A DNA stretch of 50,397 nucleotides, taken from the NCBI GenBank assembly GCA_034189085.1, contig JAXHVH010000015.1, positions 1 through 50,397 on the forward strand, read 5' to 3'. A model generated the notes under the pieces. The model had not been told where the DNA came from, did no database searches, and saw nothing but the letters and a program-made list of their open reading frames with translations. The position numbers and the translations under genes were made by a program. The stretch is from M55B129 sp034189085 (GTDB taxonomy: Bacteria > Bacillota > Dethiobacteria > DTU022). Below are positions 41,613 through 50,099 of the stretch, piece by piece; the stretch's first letter is position 1, and each line of letters begins with the position of its first letter.

Positions 41613-43892
41613 GTGCAGGTAATTCTGGCTAAAAGAGCCGGATTTTGTTCCGGAGTCAAAAGGGCTGTAAACCGGCTGCTGGAAGAATCCGCCGGATTTG
41701 CAAAGGTAAATACACTTGGGCCGCTGGTTCATAACGACGATGTGATGAATTATCTGAAGCGTTATTCCATCGAAGTCATTGAGCAGCCAAATGAGGCTGA
41801 CGGAGCTTTTGTAGCCCTGCGAACTCATGGTGTTCCGCCGGCGATGCTATGTGATTTGAAGGAGAGAGGCACAGTCATTATTGATTTGACCTGTCCGCGT
41901 GTAAGTAAAATTCAGCAAATAGCAGCAGGGCTTTTTAGCAGCGGTAAACAGGTTCTAATTTTTGGCAATCGGGATCATCCAGAGGTCAAGGGGCTTGTGG
42001 GATGGGCAGGGGATAAGGCAATTGTCGTTACCTCTATTACTGAACTGGCGAATCTTTCATTTGAAAAACCGGTGGCCCTGATTGCTCAAACAACTGCCGA
42101 TCCTGAACAGTACAAAGAAATTAAAAAAGCTTTCGAGGAGAAGTTTCCCGAGGGGGAAGTTTTTCAAACGATATGCCCTGAAACAGGGCTCAGGCAAAAA
42201 GAAGTTGTCAATTTGGCACAAAGGGTCGAAGCGCTGGTTGTTGTTGGCAGCAAGTCAAGCGCAAACACAAAAGCCCTTTTTGATTGCTGCCGGCAGTTAA
42301 AGCCATCCTGCCGGGTAACAAATGCAGGGGAGTTGGATTGGTCTTTTTTAAAGGATTTCAATACAGTCGGTGTAACCGCCGGAGCTTCGACTCCCCCCTG
42401 GACGATTAAGGAGGTCGTGGAGAGTATGGAAAATGAGAATTTGGATGCAAAACAGAATGAAGAGCAGTTTGATTTTGCCGGCGAGGTCAAGGTGGCCCAG
42501 GTCGGTGAGCAGGTCAGTGGGAAAGTGGCTCGGGTAACGGCAGAAGAGGTATATGTCGACATTGGAGCCAAAACGGAAGCTATACTTCCCGTGGAAGAGG
42601 TGCACCTTGAGAAAGGGAAGGAACTGACAGAACTGTTTGCACCTGAAGACGACATCGAGGTGACCGTTCTGGAAACTGATGAACAGGAAGGAAAGGTCAT
42701 CGTTTCCCATAAAAGGCTGGCCAGGGAAAAACGTCTGAAAGAAATAGAGCAGGCCCTGGCTGATGATCTGATTATGGAAGGCCGGGTTAAACAGGTAGTG
42801 CAGGCTGGTATGGTTATTGACCTTGGTACAGGGGTGGAAGGTTTCATGCCCGGTTCTCTGGTCGATGTCCGTTTTATCCCCGATTTTCAGGAATTTAAAA
42901 ATGAGCAGATCCAATTTAAAATTCTGGAATTCGATCGTGATAAAGGCAAATTAATACTCACAAGAAAAAAAGTCATCGAAGAAGAAAATGCAAGTAAACG
43001 AGAAGATATTTTGCAGTCTATGGAAGTAGGTTCAACGATCAAAGGTGTGGTGAAGCGGCTGACCAATTTCGGCGCTTTCGTGGATATAGGAGGTATTGAC
43101 GGATTGGTTCACATTTCAGAGCTTTCCTGGGAAAGGGTCGGTCATCCCAGTGAAGTGCTGAAGGTGGGCGATGAAATTGAAGTCAAAGTTCTCGAAGTAA
43201 TACCGGAAAAGGAAAGAATCAGCCTTAGCATAAGAAAAACGCAACCGGACCCATGGACCAGGGCTGTGCAGGAACTGGAAGGTGGACAGCTGATTACCGG
43301 TAAAGTCACACGCCTGGTAAATTTTGGAGCATTTATTGAATTGCGTCCCGGAGTTGAAGGATTGGCTCACATTTCTCAACTTGCTGATTATCACGTCCAG
43401 CATCCTTCGGAGATCTTAAAAGAAGGCGAAGATGTTGAGGTAAAAATCCTTGAAATAAAACCAAAGGCCAAACGGATCAGCCTGAGTGTTAAAGAAGCCC
43501 GCGGTGTGACCGCTGCTTCCAAAGAGGCTGCAGGTAATGTTAATGGTGAAGAAAATGGACAGGTTACCCTGGGTGATGTTTTCGGGGAGCTGTTCGATAA
43601 TGAGGATTTCTCAAAAGCCGGGGAAACTGCAGAAGAAGAAGTGAATCAGGAGCCTTCAGAAGAAAAGCCTGAGATGGCAGAAAAAGATTCGTCGGATAAT
43701 GAAGAGCAAAAGGAAGCTGCTGTGGAAGAAAATGAAGAAGCCCCTGTTGACAAAGATAGTGGTATTGAAGAAGTAGCCTCTATCGAAGAAGAATCGGAAC
43801 AAGTTAAAGAAGAGCCGGCTGATGAACCACGGGGAACAGAAAATGCCGAAACAAAAGAAGAAGAAACTGCAGAAGAAAGCGATCGAGAATAA
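41613..43892 (+). CDS. ispH-rpsA: Fusion of IspH (HMBPP reductase) and ribosomal protein S1
   Basis: Residues 1 to about 280 are IspH, the 4Fe-4S enzyme that makes IPP and DMAPP in the last step of the non-mevalonate pathway. Cluster cysteines are seen in AGFCSGVKRA, DLTCPRVSK and TICPETGLRQ, and THGVP holds the catalytic His region. The rest is S1: four repeats beginning near GEQVSGKVARV, DDLIMEGRVKQ, GSTIKGVVKRLTNFGAFVDI and GQLITGKVTRLVNFGAFIEL. The last two are the best conserved. A long acidic tail of about 100 residues ends the protein. This fusion is well known in Clostridia. GTG at 41613 gives the usual IspH start and has AAAGGAG 11 bases upstream. fni follows directly. Confidence 0.95.
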   Translation: MQVILAKRAGFCSGVKRAVNRLLEESAGFAKVNTLGPLVHNDDVMNYLKRYSIEVIEQPNEADGAFVALRTHGVPPAMLCDLKERGTVIIDLTCPRVSKIQQIAAGLFSSGKQVLIFGNRDHPEVKGLVGWAGDKAIVVTSITELANLSFEKPVALIAQTTADPEQYKEIKKAFEEKFPEGEVFQTICPETGLRQKEVVNLAQRVEALVVVGSKSSANTKALFDCCRQLKPSCRVTNAGELDWSFLKDFNTVGVTAGASTPPWTIKEVVESMENENLDAKQNEEQFDFAGEVKVAQVGEQVSGKVARVTAEEVYVDIGAKTEAILPVEEVHLEKGKELTELFAPEDDIEVTVLETDEQEGKVIVSHKRLAREKRLKEIEQALADDLIMEGRVKQVVQAGMVIDLGTGVEGFMPGSLVDVRFIPDFQEFKNEQIQFKILEFDRDKGKLILTRKKVIEEENASKREDILQSMEVGSTIKGVVKRLTNFGAFVDIGGIDGLVHISELSWERVGHPSEVLKVGDEIEVKVLEVIPEKERISLSIRKTQPDPWTRAVQELEGGQLITGKVTRLVNFGAFIELRPGVEGLAHISQLADYHVQHPSEILKEGEDVEVKILEIKPKAKRISLSVKEARGVTAASKEAAGNVNGEENGQVTLGDVFGELFDNEDFSKAGETAEEEVNQEPSEEKPEMAEKDSSDNEEQKEAAVEENEEAPVDKDSGIEEVASIEEESEQVKEEPADEPRGTENAETKEEETAEESDRE

Positions 43893-44954
43893 ATGTCGGG
43901 CGCCGGGCGAAAAGACGAACATTTATTTTTCAGCCTGGGCAGGCCCCCCGGGAGGGCAGATTTTAACGACATATCTTTTGTCCATAACTGCCTTCCGGAC
44001 ATTGACCTTGCTGATGTCAGTCTTGAAACGAGTATGCTGGGGCGAACATTCCGTTCGCCTTTATTTTTTAATGCTCTCACCGGTGGTACAAGGCAGTCCC
44101 AAAAAATAAATGCCCTCCTGGCAGCAGCAGCGCGAAAGATGGATTTGCCAATGGCCGTTGGTTCGCAGATGACTGCCCTGCAAAACCGCGGGCGGAAAGA
44201 GAGCTTTCGCATTGTTCGCTATATTAATCCGCAGGGTTTTGTGATGGCCAATGTAGGTTCCTATGCCGATCCACAAATGGCAGAGCGAGCGGTAAAAATG
44301 ATTAGAGCTGACGCGCTGCAGATTCATCTCAATACCCCGCAGGAACTGGCTATGGCCGAAGGCGATCGGCAATTCAGGGGCACGATGGAAAGAATAAAAC
44401 AGATTGTTTCCGTCTGCGCGAAGCCGGTGATTGTCAAGGAAGTAGGATTTGGCATAGCCATGGAAGAAGCAGAAATGCTTTTTCAATCAGGTGTCAGGGC
44501 AATTGATGTTGGTGGTAGAGGCGGCACAAATTTCCTGGCTATAGAAAGCTTGCGAGCGGGAAAACAGCTTTCCGCCGGAATTGCTGGTTGGGGTATTAAT
44601 ACAGCCATCAGTATAGTTGAAGCAACGGTTGTTTCAGAGAAAGGGATTGACCTGATCGCTTCTGGTGGCCTGCACAATGCCCTTGATATAGCTAAAGCTA
44701 TTTCACTGGGGGCTTCCGCAATCGGTGTGGCTGCTTATCCACTGCATTTGCTGCATAAAAAGGGATTTAATGCCCTGATAAAATGGATCGCCGATGTAGA
44801 AAAAGAGTTGCGTATGATTATGCTGATGACAGGTGCTACTTCTCTGGAAGAGTTGCGAGCAGTGCCCCTGGTGATAACCGGTAAAACAGCGGAGTGGATG
44901 TTGCGCCGGGGCATAGATCCAGATCATTACGCCCGGCGACAAAAAAGCAGGTAA
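43893..44954 (+). CDS. fni: Type 2 isopentenyl-diphosphate isomerase
   Basis: An FMN enzyme that interconverts IPP and DMAPP. It opens with GRKDEHLFFSL. The FMN-domain segments FFNALTGGTRQSQKIN, MAVGSQMTALQN, LQIHLNTPQE, VIVKEVGFGIAMEEAEML and AIDVGGRGGTNFLAIE with IASGGLHNALDIAKAISLGA all fit. 353 residues. The ATG is immediately after the S1 stop codon with no clear ribosome binding site, so it is probably translated by coupling. Because IspH already makes both isomers, fni is dispensable in theory here. Confidence 0.94.
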   Translation: MSGAGRKDEHLFFSLGRPPGRADFNDISFVHNCLPDIDLADVSLETSMLGRTFRSPLFFNALTGGTRQSQKINALLAAAARKMDLPMAVGSQMTALQNRGRKESFRIVRYINPQGFVMANVGSYADPQMAERAVKMIRADALQIHLNTPQELAMAEGDRQFRGTMERIKQIVSVCAKPVIVKEVGFGIAMEEAEMLFQSGVRAIDVGGRGGTNFLAIESLRAGKQLSAGIAGWGINTAISIVEATVVSEKGIDLIASGGLHNALDIAKAISLGASAIGVAAYPLHLLHKKGFNALIKWIADVEKELRMIMLMTGATSLEELRAVPLVITGKTAEWMLRRGIDPDHYARRQKSR

Positions 44955-46327
44955 TGATGGAAGATGACCTTATGAAGAGAGAAAAAGGGTTTTTAATTGA
45001 AGATGTCAAATCTGAATCACCGTCTGCTCTGGCAGGCATTAAAGCCGGTTGGAAACTGCTGTTTATAGATGGAAAGAAAGTTAAGGATATCATTGATTAC
45101 CGAATCATGGAATCTGATACACGTATTGACCTGCTCATGATCGATGATCGAGGCAGGTTAAGAAAAAAGATGATTACAAAGAGGGTAGATGAACCGCTTG
45201 GAATGCAGTTCAATCCGCCGACCATGGCCGGAACAAAACACTGTGGAAACAAATGCTTGTTCTGTTTTATCGATCAAAATCCTCCCGGCTTGAGAAAATC
45301 CCTGTATATAAAGGATGATGATTACAGACTATCTTTCCTTTACGGCAATTTTGTGACTCTAAATCGGCTTAACGAAGAGGAGCTGAAAAGGATTGTTAAG
45401 CTGAAGCTCAGCCCCCTTTATGTTTCAGTCCACAGTACAGAACCTGGACTGAGGCAAAAACTCTTCGGCAATAAAAAAGCTGAACGTGGTATGCAGAACC
45501 TGAGAAAACTGGTCAGGGCAGGGATACGTATCCATGCCCAGGTAGTGCTGTGTCCCGGTATAAATACGGATGCTGAAATGAAGAAGACGATCCGGGATCT
45601 TTATAAAATGGGTTCCAACATACTGAGCATTGTTCTTGTCCCGGTAGGATTGACGAAATACAGGCAGGGCCTGCCCGAGTTGAGGCATTTTACTGCGGCT
45701 GAAGCTAACGACCTGATCGCAAGAGTGGAAAAGCTTCAAAAATGCTTTCTTTCCCGGCGGAACACCAGGCTGCTTTATGCCGCAGATGAATTCTATGTAC
45801 TCTCAGGCAGAGAAGTCCCTGATGCTGATGATTATGAGAATTACCCGCAGCTTGAAAACGGGGTGGGATTGCTGAGACTATTCCTTGATGAGCTGCAGAA
45901 GATTGAGGGCACCGCCGGTATAAGGGATCGTAAGCTAAACATATCCATGGTTACTGGTACGGCTGCTGAAGTTTGTGTTAGAAAACTGGCTGCAGTCCTT
46001 GAAGCTGGCAGCAGGAATCTGAGATGCAATGTAATTACAATAAAAAATAATTTCTTTGGGCCGGAGGTAAATGTTGCCGGACTCCTGACAGGTTCAGATT
46101 TGATCATGAATCTGGAGGATAAGGAACTGGGCGATCTTTTAATTGTTCCCGCAGCAGCTGTCAACGAAAAGAAGGTTCTTTTCCTGGATGGTTTAAGCCT
46201 GGAGGATCTTGAAAAAAAAGTAAAGGTGCCAGTTTACAGTGCCGGCGGACCGCTTGAGGTGTTGGCACTGCTTGAAAAAATAAAAAAGGGCAGTATTGTT
46301 TTTCAGGGAGGTAAACGCGGTGAATAA
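44954..46327 (+). CDS. DUF512 protein: PDZ plus radical-SAM-like Fe-S protein
   Basis: A conserved clostridial protein of unknown reaction. An N-terminal PDZ-like domain (GFLIEDVKSESPSALAGIKA, LLFIDGKKVKDIIDY) precedes a radical-SAM-type motif (KHCGNKCLFCFIDQNPPGLR, CxxxCxxC, near residue 95). A TIM-barrel-like body and the C-terminal DUF512 region (near VGLLRLFLDEL and VTGTAAEVCVRKL) follow. 457 residues. The ATG at 44954 overlaps the fni stop codon as TAATG; ATG 44972 is an alternative. It overlaps der by eight bases, and the pair is widely conserved, hinting at a ribosome-related or redox role. Confidence 0.88.
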   Translation: MMEDDLMKREKGFLIEDVKSESPSALAGIKAGWKLLFIDGKKVKDIIDYRIMESDTRIDLLMIDDRGRLRKKMITKRVDEPLGMQFNPPTMAGTKHCGNKCLFCFIDQNPPGLRKSLYIKDDDYRLSFLYGNFVTLNRLNEEELKRIVKLKLSPLYVSVHSTEPGLRQKLFGNKKAERGMQNLRKLVRAGIRIHAQVVLCPGINTDAEMKKTIRDLYKMGSNILSIVLVPVGLTKYRQGLPELRHFTAAEANDLIARVEKLQKCFLSRRNTRLLYAADEFYVLSGREVPDADDYENYPQLENGVGLLRLFLDELQKIEGTAGIRDRKLNISMVTGTAAEVCVRKLAAVLEAGSRNLRCNVITIKNNFFGPEVNVAGLLTGSDLIMNLEDKELGDLLIVPAAAVNEKKVLFLDGLSLEDLEKKVKVPVYSAGGPLEVLALLEKIKKGSIVFQGGKRGE

Positions 46328-47651
46328 AAATGTTATAGCAATAGTCGGTCGGCCCAATGTGGGGAAATCGACACTTTTTAACCGTCTAACTGCTGCCAGG
46401 ACAGCCATTGAGGAGAAAGTGCCGGGGGTGACGAGAGATCGGCTCTATGGTATTACCGAATGGGAAGGACAAAACCTGGTCATTATCGATACTGGAGGGT
46501 TAACTTTTGGTGATGAAGACAGGATCGGTGAACTGGTGCGCAGGCAGGTTGGATTAGCTGTGGAAGAAGCGTCCTTGATCATATTCCTGCTTGACGGTCG
46601 GGAAGGCCCTACCGCCCTGGATGAAGATATTGCCTCACTGCTCAGAAAGAGTGGGAAACCAGTCTTAGCTGTTATCAATAAAATAGATAGTCATCAAATG
46701 GATGAAGAAAAATATAATTTCTACGGACTTGGATTTGATCAGCCGTTGCCCATATCGGCTGTTCACGGCAGGGGAACCGGCGATCTGCTTTCTAAAATTG
46801 TCAGCCTGTTACCAACCGGTGCAGGTTTTGAAGAAATTTATCCCGAAAATACACTTAAAGCAGCAGTAATAGGACGACCCAACGTAGGTAAATCATCGTT
46901 GATCAATGCCATACTTGGAGAGGAAAGAGTAATTGTCAACCAGGATCCCGGGACAACAAGAGATGCTATTGATACAAACTTTATTTTTGATCAGCAGCCC
47001 TGTGTGCTGATAGACACTGCAGGTATAAGGAGAAAAAGCAGGGTAAAGAATTCTGTTGAGTATTACAGTGTGCTTCGTTCTTTAAAAGCTATCCAGCGAG
47101 CTGATCTGGCTTTACTGCTTCTTGATGCCAACGAAGGAATCACGGAACAGGACCAGCGACTGGCTGGTTATGTTGACCAGGCAGGCCGCGGTTTAATCCT
47201 GGTGGTGAACAAGTGGGATCTGCAGAAAGGAAAAGAGGGGGCACGCACCGCATTTCTCGAGCAGATTAAACAATCATTGAGCTTTGTTCCCTACGCACCA
47301 GTCTGTTTTGTTTCCGCGCTGACGGGATGGCGCCTGCCCGACCTTTTTCCCACAATGATGGAAACATGGCAGGAACAACATAAAAGAGTGACCACAGCTC
47401 TGCTGAATGAACTGCTTGCCGATGCCCTGGCTGTTAACCCGCCTTCGCAGGTCAAAGGAAAAAGGGTGAAAATATTTTATGTTACACAGCCTTCGGTTAA
47501 ACCACCAACCTTCGTTTTCTTTACCAATGAACCGGAACTGCTCCATTTTTCCTACAAACGATATCTCGAAAACAGGCTGCGTGAAGCCTTTAATTTTAAC
47601 GGTACGCCCATTGTACTGAAATTTAAACAGAGGAAGCGGAAAGGAGAATGA
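46320..47651 (+). CDS. der: Ribosome biogenesis GTPase Der (EngA)
   Basis: A tandem GTPase for 50S ribosome assembly. The first G domain has IVGRPNVGKSTLFN, VTRDRLYG, IDTGGL and NKID; the second has IGRPNVGKSSLIN, PGTTRDAIDT, IDTAGIRR and NKWD. The C-terminal KH-like domain includes KIFYVTQPSVKPPTFVFF. 443 residues. GTG at 46320 has GGGAGG eight bases upstream. plsY follows by three bases, as in many Firmicutes. Confidence 0.97.
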   Translation: MNKNVIAIVGRPNVGKSTLFNRLTAARTAIEEKVPGVTRDRLYGITEWEGQNLVIIDTGGLTFGDEDRIGELVRRQVGLAVEEASLIIFLLDGREGPTALDEDIASLLRKSGKPVLAVINKIDSHQMDEEKYNFYGLGFDQPLPISAVHGRGTGDLLSKIVSLLPTGAGFEEIYPENTLKAAVIGRPNVGKSSLINAILGEERVIVNQDPGTTRDAIDTNFIFDQQPCVLIDTAGIRRKSRVKNSVEYYSVLRSLKAIQRADLALLLLDANEGITEQDQRLAGYVDQAGRGLILVVNKWDLQKGKEGARTAFLEQIKQSLSFVPYAPVCFVSALTGWRLPDLFPTMMETWQEQHKRVTTALLNELLADALAVNPPSQVKGKRVKIFYVTQPSVKPPTFVFFTNEPELLHFSYKRYLENRLREAFNFNGTPIVLKFKQRKRKGE

Positions 47652-47654
47652 TCG

Positions 47655-48254
47655 ATGGAAATCCTTATTTTGATTACTGCTTATCTGATAGGTTCCATTC
47701 CTTTTGGTTACATTATGACAAAATTGCTTTTGAGAACTGATATTCGAAAACATGGCAGCGGTAATATCGGGGCAACGAATGTTTTACGGATAATGGGGTG
47801 GAAGGTAGCTTTGCCGGTTTTACTGCTTGACGTTGCCAAGGGACTGCTGGCCGTGATCCTGGCCAGAACAGTAACCGATTTGTCAGTCCTCTGGCTTGCT
47901 GCTGGACTACTGGCTATGATCGGCCATAGTTTCCCTGTTTTCCTTTCTTTCAGGGGTGGTAAAGCCGCCGCCACGGGAATCGGAGTGGTTGCCGCTTTAT
48001 CAGGATGGGTGACCTTAATTTTGTTAGTCGTTGCTATTCTGGTAATGTTTATCACCCGTTATGTTTCACTGGGCTCAATAATTGGTGCACTAACTGTCCC
48101 AATTTTGTTCTGGCTCTTTGGCTATGATGGAAACTATATAATTTTTGGCATTTGCATGGCCCTGCTGGTGATCGCCCGTCACCACCAGAATATTGGCAGG
48201 CTGCTCAGGGGGACCGAATCCAAATTCGGTCAGAAAGCGGCTGTGCGACATTAA
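47655..48254 (+). CDS. plsY: Glycerol-3-phosphate acyltransferase PlsY
   Basis: Transfers an acyl group from acyl-phosphate to glycerol 3-phosphate, the first step of phospholipid synthesis. Membrane protein with the three cytoplasmic motifs: KHGSGNIGATNVLR, GHSFPVFLSFRGGKAAATGIG and RHHQNIGRLLRGTE. 199 residues, normal. The start MEILILITAYLIGSIPFGYI is typical. A second, damaged plsY-like gene lies at 49522-50099. Confidence 0.96.
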   Translation: MEILILITAYLIGSIPFGYIMTKLLLRTDIRKHGSGNIGATNVLRIMGWKVALPVLLLDVAKGLLAVILARTVTDLSVLWLAAGLLAMIGHSFPVFLSFRGGKAAATGIGVVAALSGWVTLILLVVAILVMFITRYVSLGSIIGALTVPILFWLFGYDGNYIIFGICMALLVIARHHQNIGRLLRGTESKFGQKAAVRH

Positions 48255-48266
48255 GGAGGAACAAAC

Positions 48267-49460
48267 ATGATCAGAAAAGAGTTGCTGGAACTGCTGTTCG
48301 AAGCAGCAAGTATTCAGCGCTGGAATGATCATATAAGACCGGAACATTTTACTGAGCTGGACAAACAGGCTCACAAGATGTTTTATGCTTTTGTCCTGGC
48401 TAAAATAGAAGAAGCGGACCGGGGGGCAAAAATAGACTGGCAGCTACTGATTGAGGGAGGTATATTCGAATTTTTACAGCGCATAGTCATTACCGACATA
48501 AAACCGCCCATATACTACCAATTAATGGCGGAAAAGGGTGAACAGCTGAACCGCTGGGTTTTAGATCAGCTGCAGGATAAAGTAGGTGATCTGAGCGGTG
48601 GTATGAAAACGAAAATGGAAGAATATTTATTTTCGAACGGCTCAAGCAAGCTGGAAAGAAGAATCCTAAAAGCAGCTCATTATCTTGCTACAAACTGGGA
48701 ATTTAAAATTATATACCGCCTTAACGAGGGGCTTTATGGCCTAGAAGAAACAAGAGCGGCCATAGCCAACCAGATAGAAGAGCATTATGACCTGGCCGGG
48801 GTTCAGAAACTGACCCTTGGCAAAAAGACCAGTAATTTTCTTGATCTTGTAGGTCAGCTTCGTTTCCAACTGCGCTGGGCCCAGTCGCCACGTGTCCCGA
48901 AGACATCGGTTATGGGGCACATGCTGATTGTGGCGATGATGGCATATTTATGTTCCCTGGAAGTGGAGGCCTGCCCGAAGAGAATATATAATAATTATTT
49001 TGCCGGTTTGTTTCATGACCTGCCCGAAGTCCTGACCAGGGATATTGTATCGCCGGTCAAAAGATCTGTCGTCGGCCTGGAAGAAATTATTAAAGATATT
49101 GAAAACAGGCAGCTTGAAGAAAGAATTTTTCCCCTGCTGCCATCCAGCTGGCATCAGGAACTAAAATATTTTACCGACAAAGAATTTGCCAGTAAAATAA
49201 TGGAAAATGATGAAATGCAGGTTGTTACCTCAGAAGAAATAAATGAACGTTACAACAGCGATTCATTTTCGCCTTTGGATGGGGAAATTATCCGGGCCTG
49301 CGATCACCTGGCAGCCTATATAGAAACTTTTCTTTCTATCTCGCACGGCATAAAATCAAACCACCTCGAGGAGGGGAACAGACAGCTATACAGTCGTTAT
49401 AACAGCCGTATCATTGCCGGTATCAATTTTGGTCAGCTCTTCAGCTATTATAAAATTTGA
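48267..49460 (+). CDS. HD-domain protein, YfbR-like
   Basis: A putative metal-dependent phosphohydrolase. Its second half carries an HD signature with His in VMGHMLIVAMMAYLCSLEV, the pair in GLFHDLPEVLTRDIVSPVK and a later Asp in IRACDHLAAYIE. The N-terminal half is helical and may be a partial duplicate (WNDHIRPEHFTELDKQAHKM). Some YfbR relatives are 5'-nucleotidases; the substrate here is unknown. 397 residues, with AAGGAGG upstream of the ATG. Last gene of the plus-strand run, convergent with the plsY remnant. Confidence 0.8.
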   Translation: MIRKELLELLFEAASIQRWNDHIRPEHFTELDKQAHKMFYAFVLAKIEEADRGAKIDWQLLIEGGIFEFLQRIVITDIKPPIYYQLMAEKGEQLNRWVLDQLQDKVGDLSGGMKTKMEEYLFSNGSSKLERRILKAAHYLATNWEFKIIYRLNEGLYGLEETRAAIANQIEEHYDLAGVQKLTLGKKTSNFLDLVGQLRFQLRWAQSPRVPKTSVMGHMLIVAMMAYLCSLEVEACPKRIYNNYFAGLFHDLPEVLTRDIVSPVKRSVVGLEEIIKDIENRQLEERIFPLLPSSWHQELKYFTDKEFASKIMENDEMQVVTSEEINERYNSDSFSPLDGEIIRACDHLAAYIETFLSISHGIKSNHLEEGNRQLYSRYNSRIIAGINFGQLFSYYKI

Positions 49461-49467
49461 AGTTAAG

Positions 49468-49512
49468 GATAATTTCAGTGATACATATTGCTGCTGGTCT
49501 GTGCTGAAAATT
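49468..49512. terminator. Possible weak stem between convergent genes
   Basis: AATTTCAG and CTGAAAATT face each other across about 25 bases in the 61-base gap between the HD gene and the plsY remnant. The loop is long and no T run is present, so termination is doubtful. Confidence 0.2.
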
Positions 49513-49521
49513 AAAACATTT

Positions 49522-50099
49522 TCAAAGCAATTTGCGGTGCCCATTTTGATAAGCCATGAAATCAGGCATATGTTTTAAGGTAATAACAAGGGCTGTTGCA
49601 ACCCCAAATAAAATCCACTCAGGAGCCCCAGTCAAAAATATTAATAATATGGGAAGAGAAAACGTGGCATAGCCGAAAGCGGTGTTGGTTTCACACAGAA
49701 TAAAGGTTAAAAGCAGGGCAAAAATGACTGCCCAGAGAAGAATTAATGGGAAAAGGATAATAAATAATTTAATTACGCCAAAAGTGGTTGCCAACCCCCT
49801 TCCGTCTTTAAAACCGAGGTAAATGCTGTAATTATGGTCTACAATGACCAGAAAAGAACATAGCACCAGCAGATACGTGCTATCTGAAAATGAACGTACC
49901 ATCAGTATAATCAGGATACCTTTGCCGACATCAATGAGGCCGGTTAATACACCCAGGGGCTAGCGGTGTGCAGGGTGTTCATCCCCCCGACATTACCCGA
50001 ACCTGTTTTCCGAATATCAACTTTTTTAAAAGCCCTTGTGAGTATATAAGCAGTAGGGAAGAAACCGACCAGGCAGAAAAGGACAGGTAAAATAAAAGT
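49522..50099 (-). pseudogene. Second PlsY-like acyltransferase gene, frameshifted
   Basis: Reading from 50099 down, one frame gives TAYILTRAFKKVDIRKTGSG then NVGGMNTLHTASP, the first PlsY motif, and stops. A second frame continues GVLTGLIDVGKGILIILM and DHNYSIYLGFKDGRGLATTF, the second motif, to a stop at 49522. Adding one C to the four-C run at 49956-49959 (minus-strand sense) would join them as ASPLGVLTG. No standard start codon precedes the first part. Both features point to a decayed gene, though a sequencing error in the C run is possible. It is a distinct subtype, not a copy of the intact plsY at 47655. Confidence 0.75.

Noticed and set aside
42164..42847. Long minus-strand open frame opposite ispH-S1 (227 codons)
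   Set aside because: It is the antisense shadow of a clearly coding fusion gene, has low-complexity Ser/Thr-rich sequence and no family resemblance.
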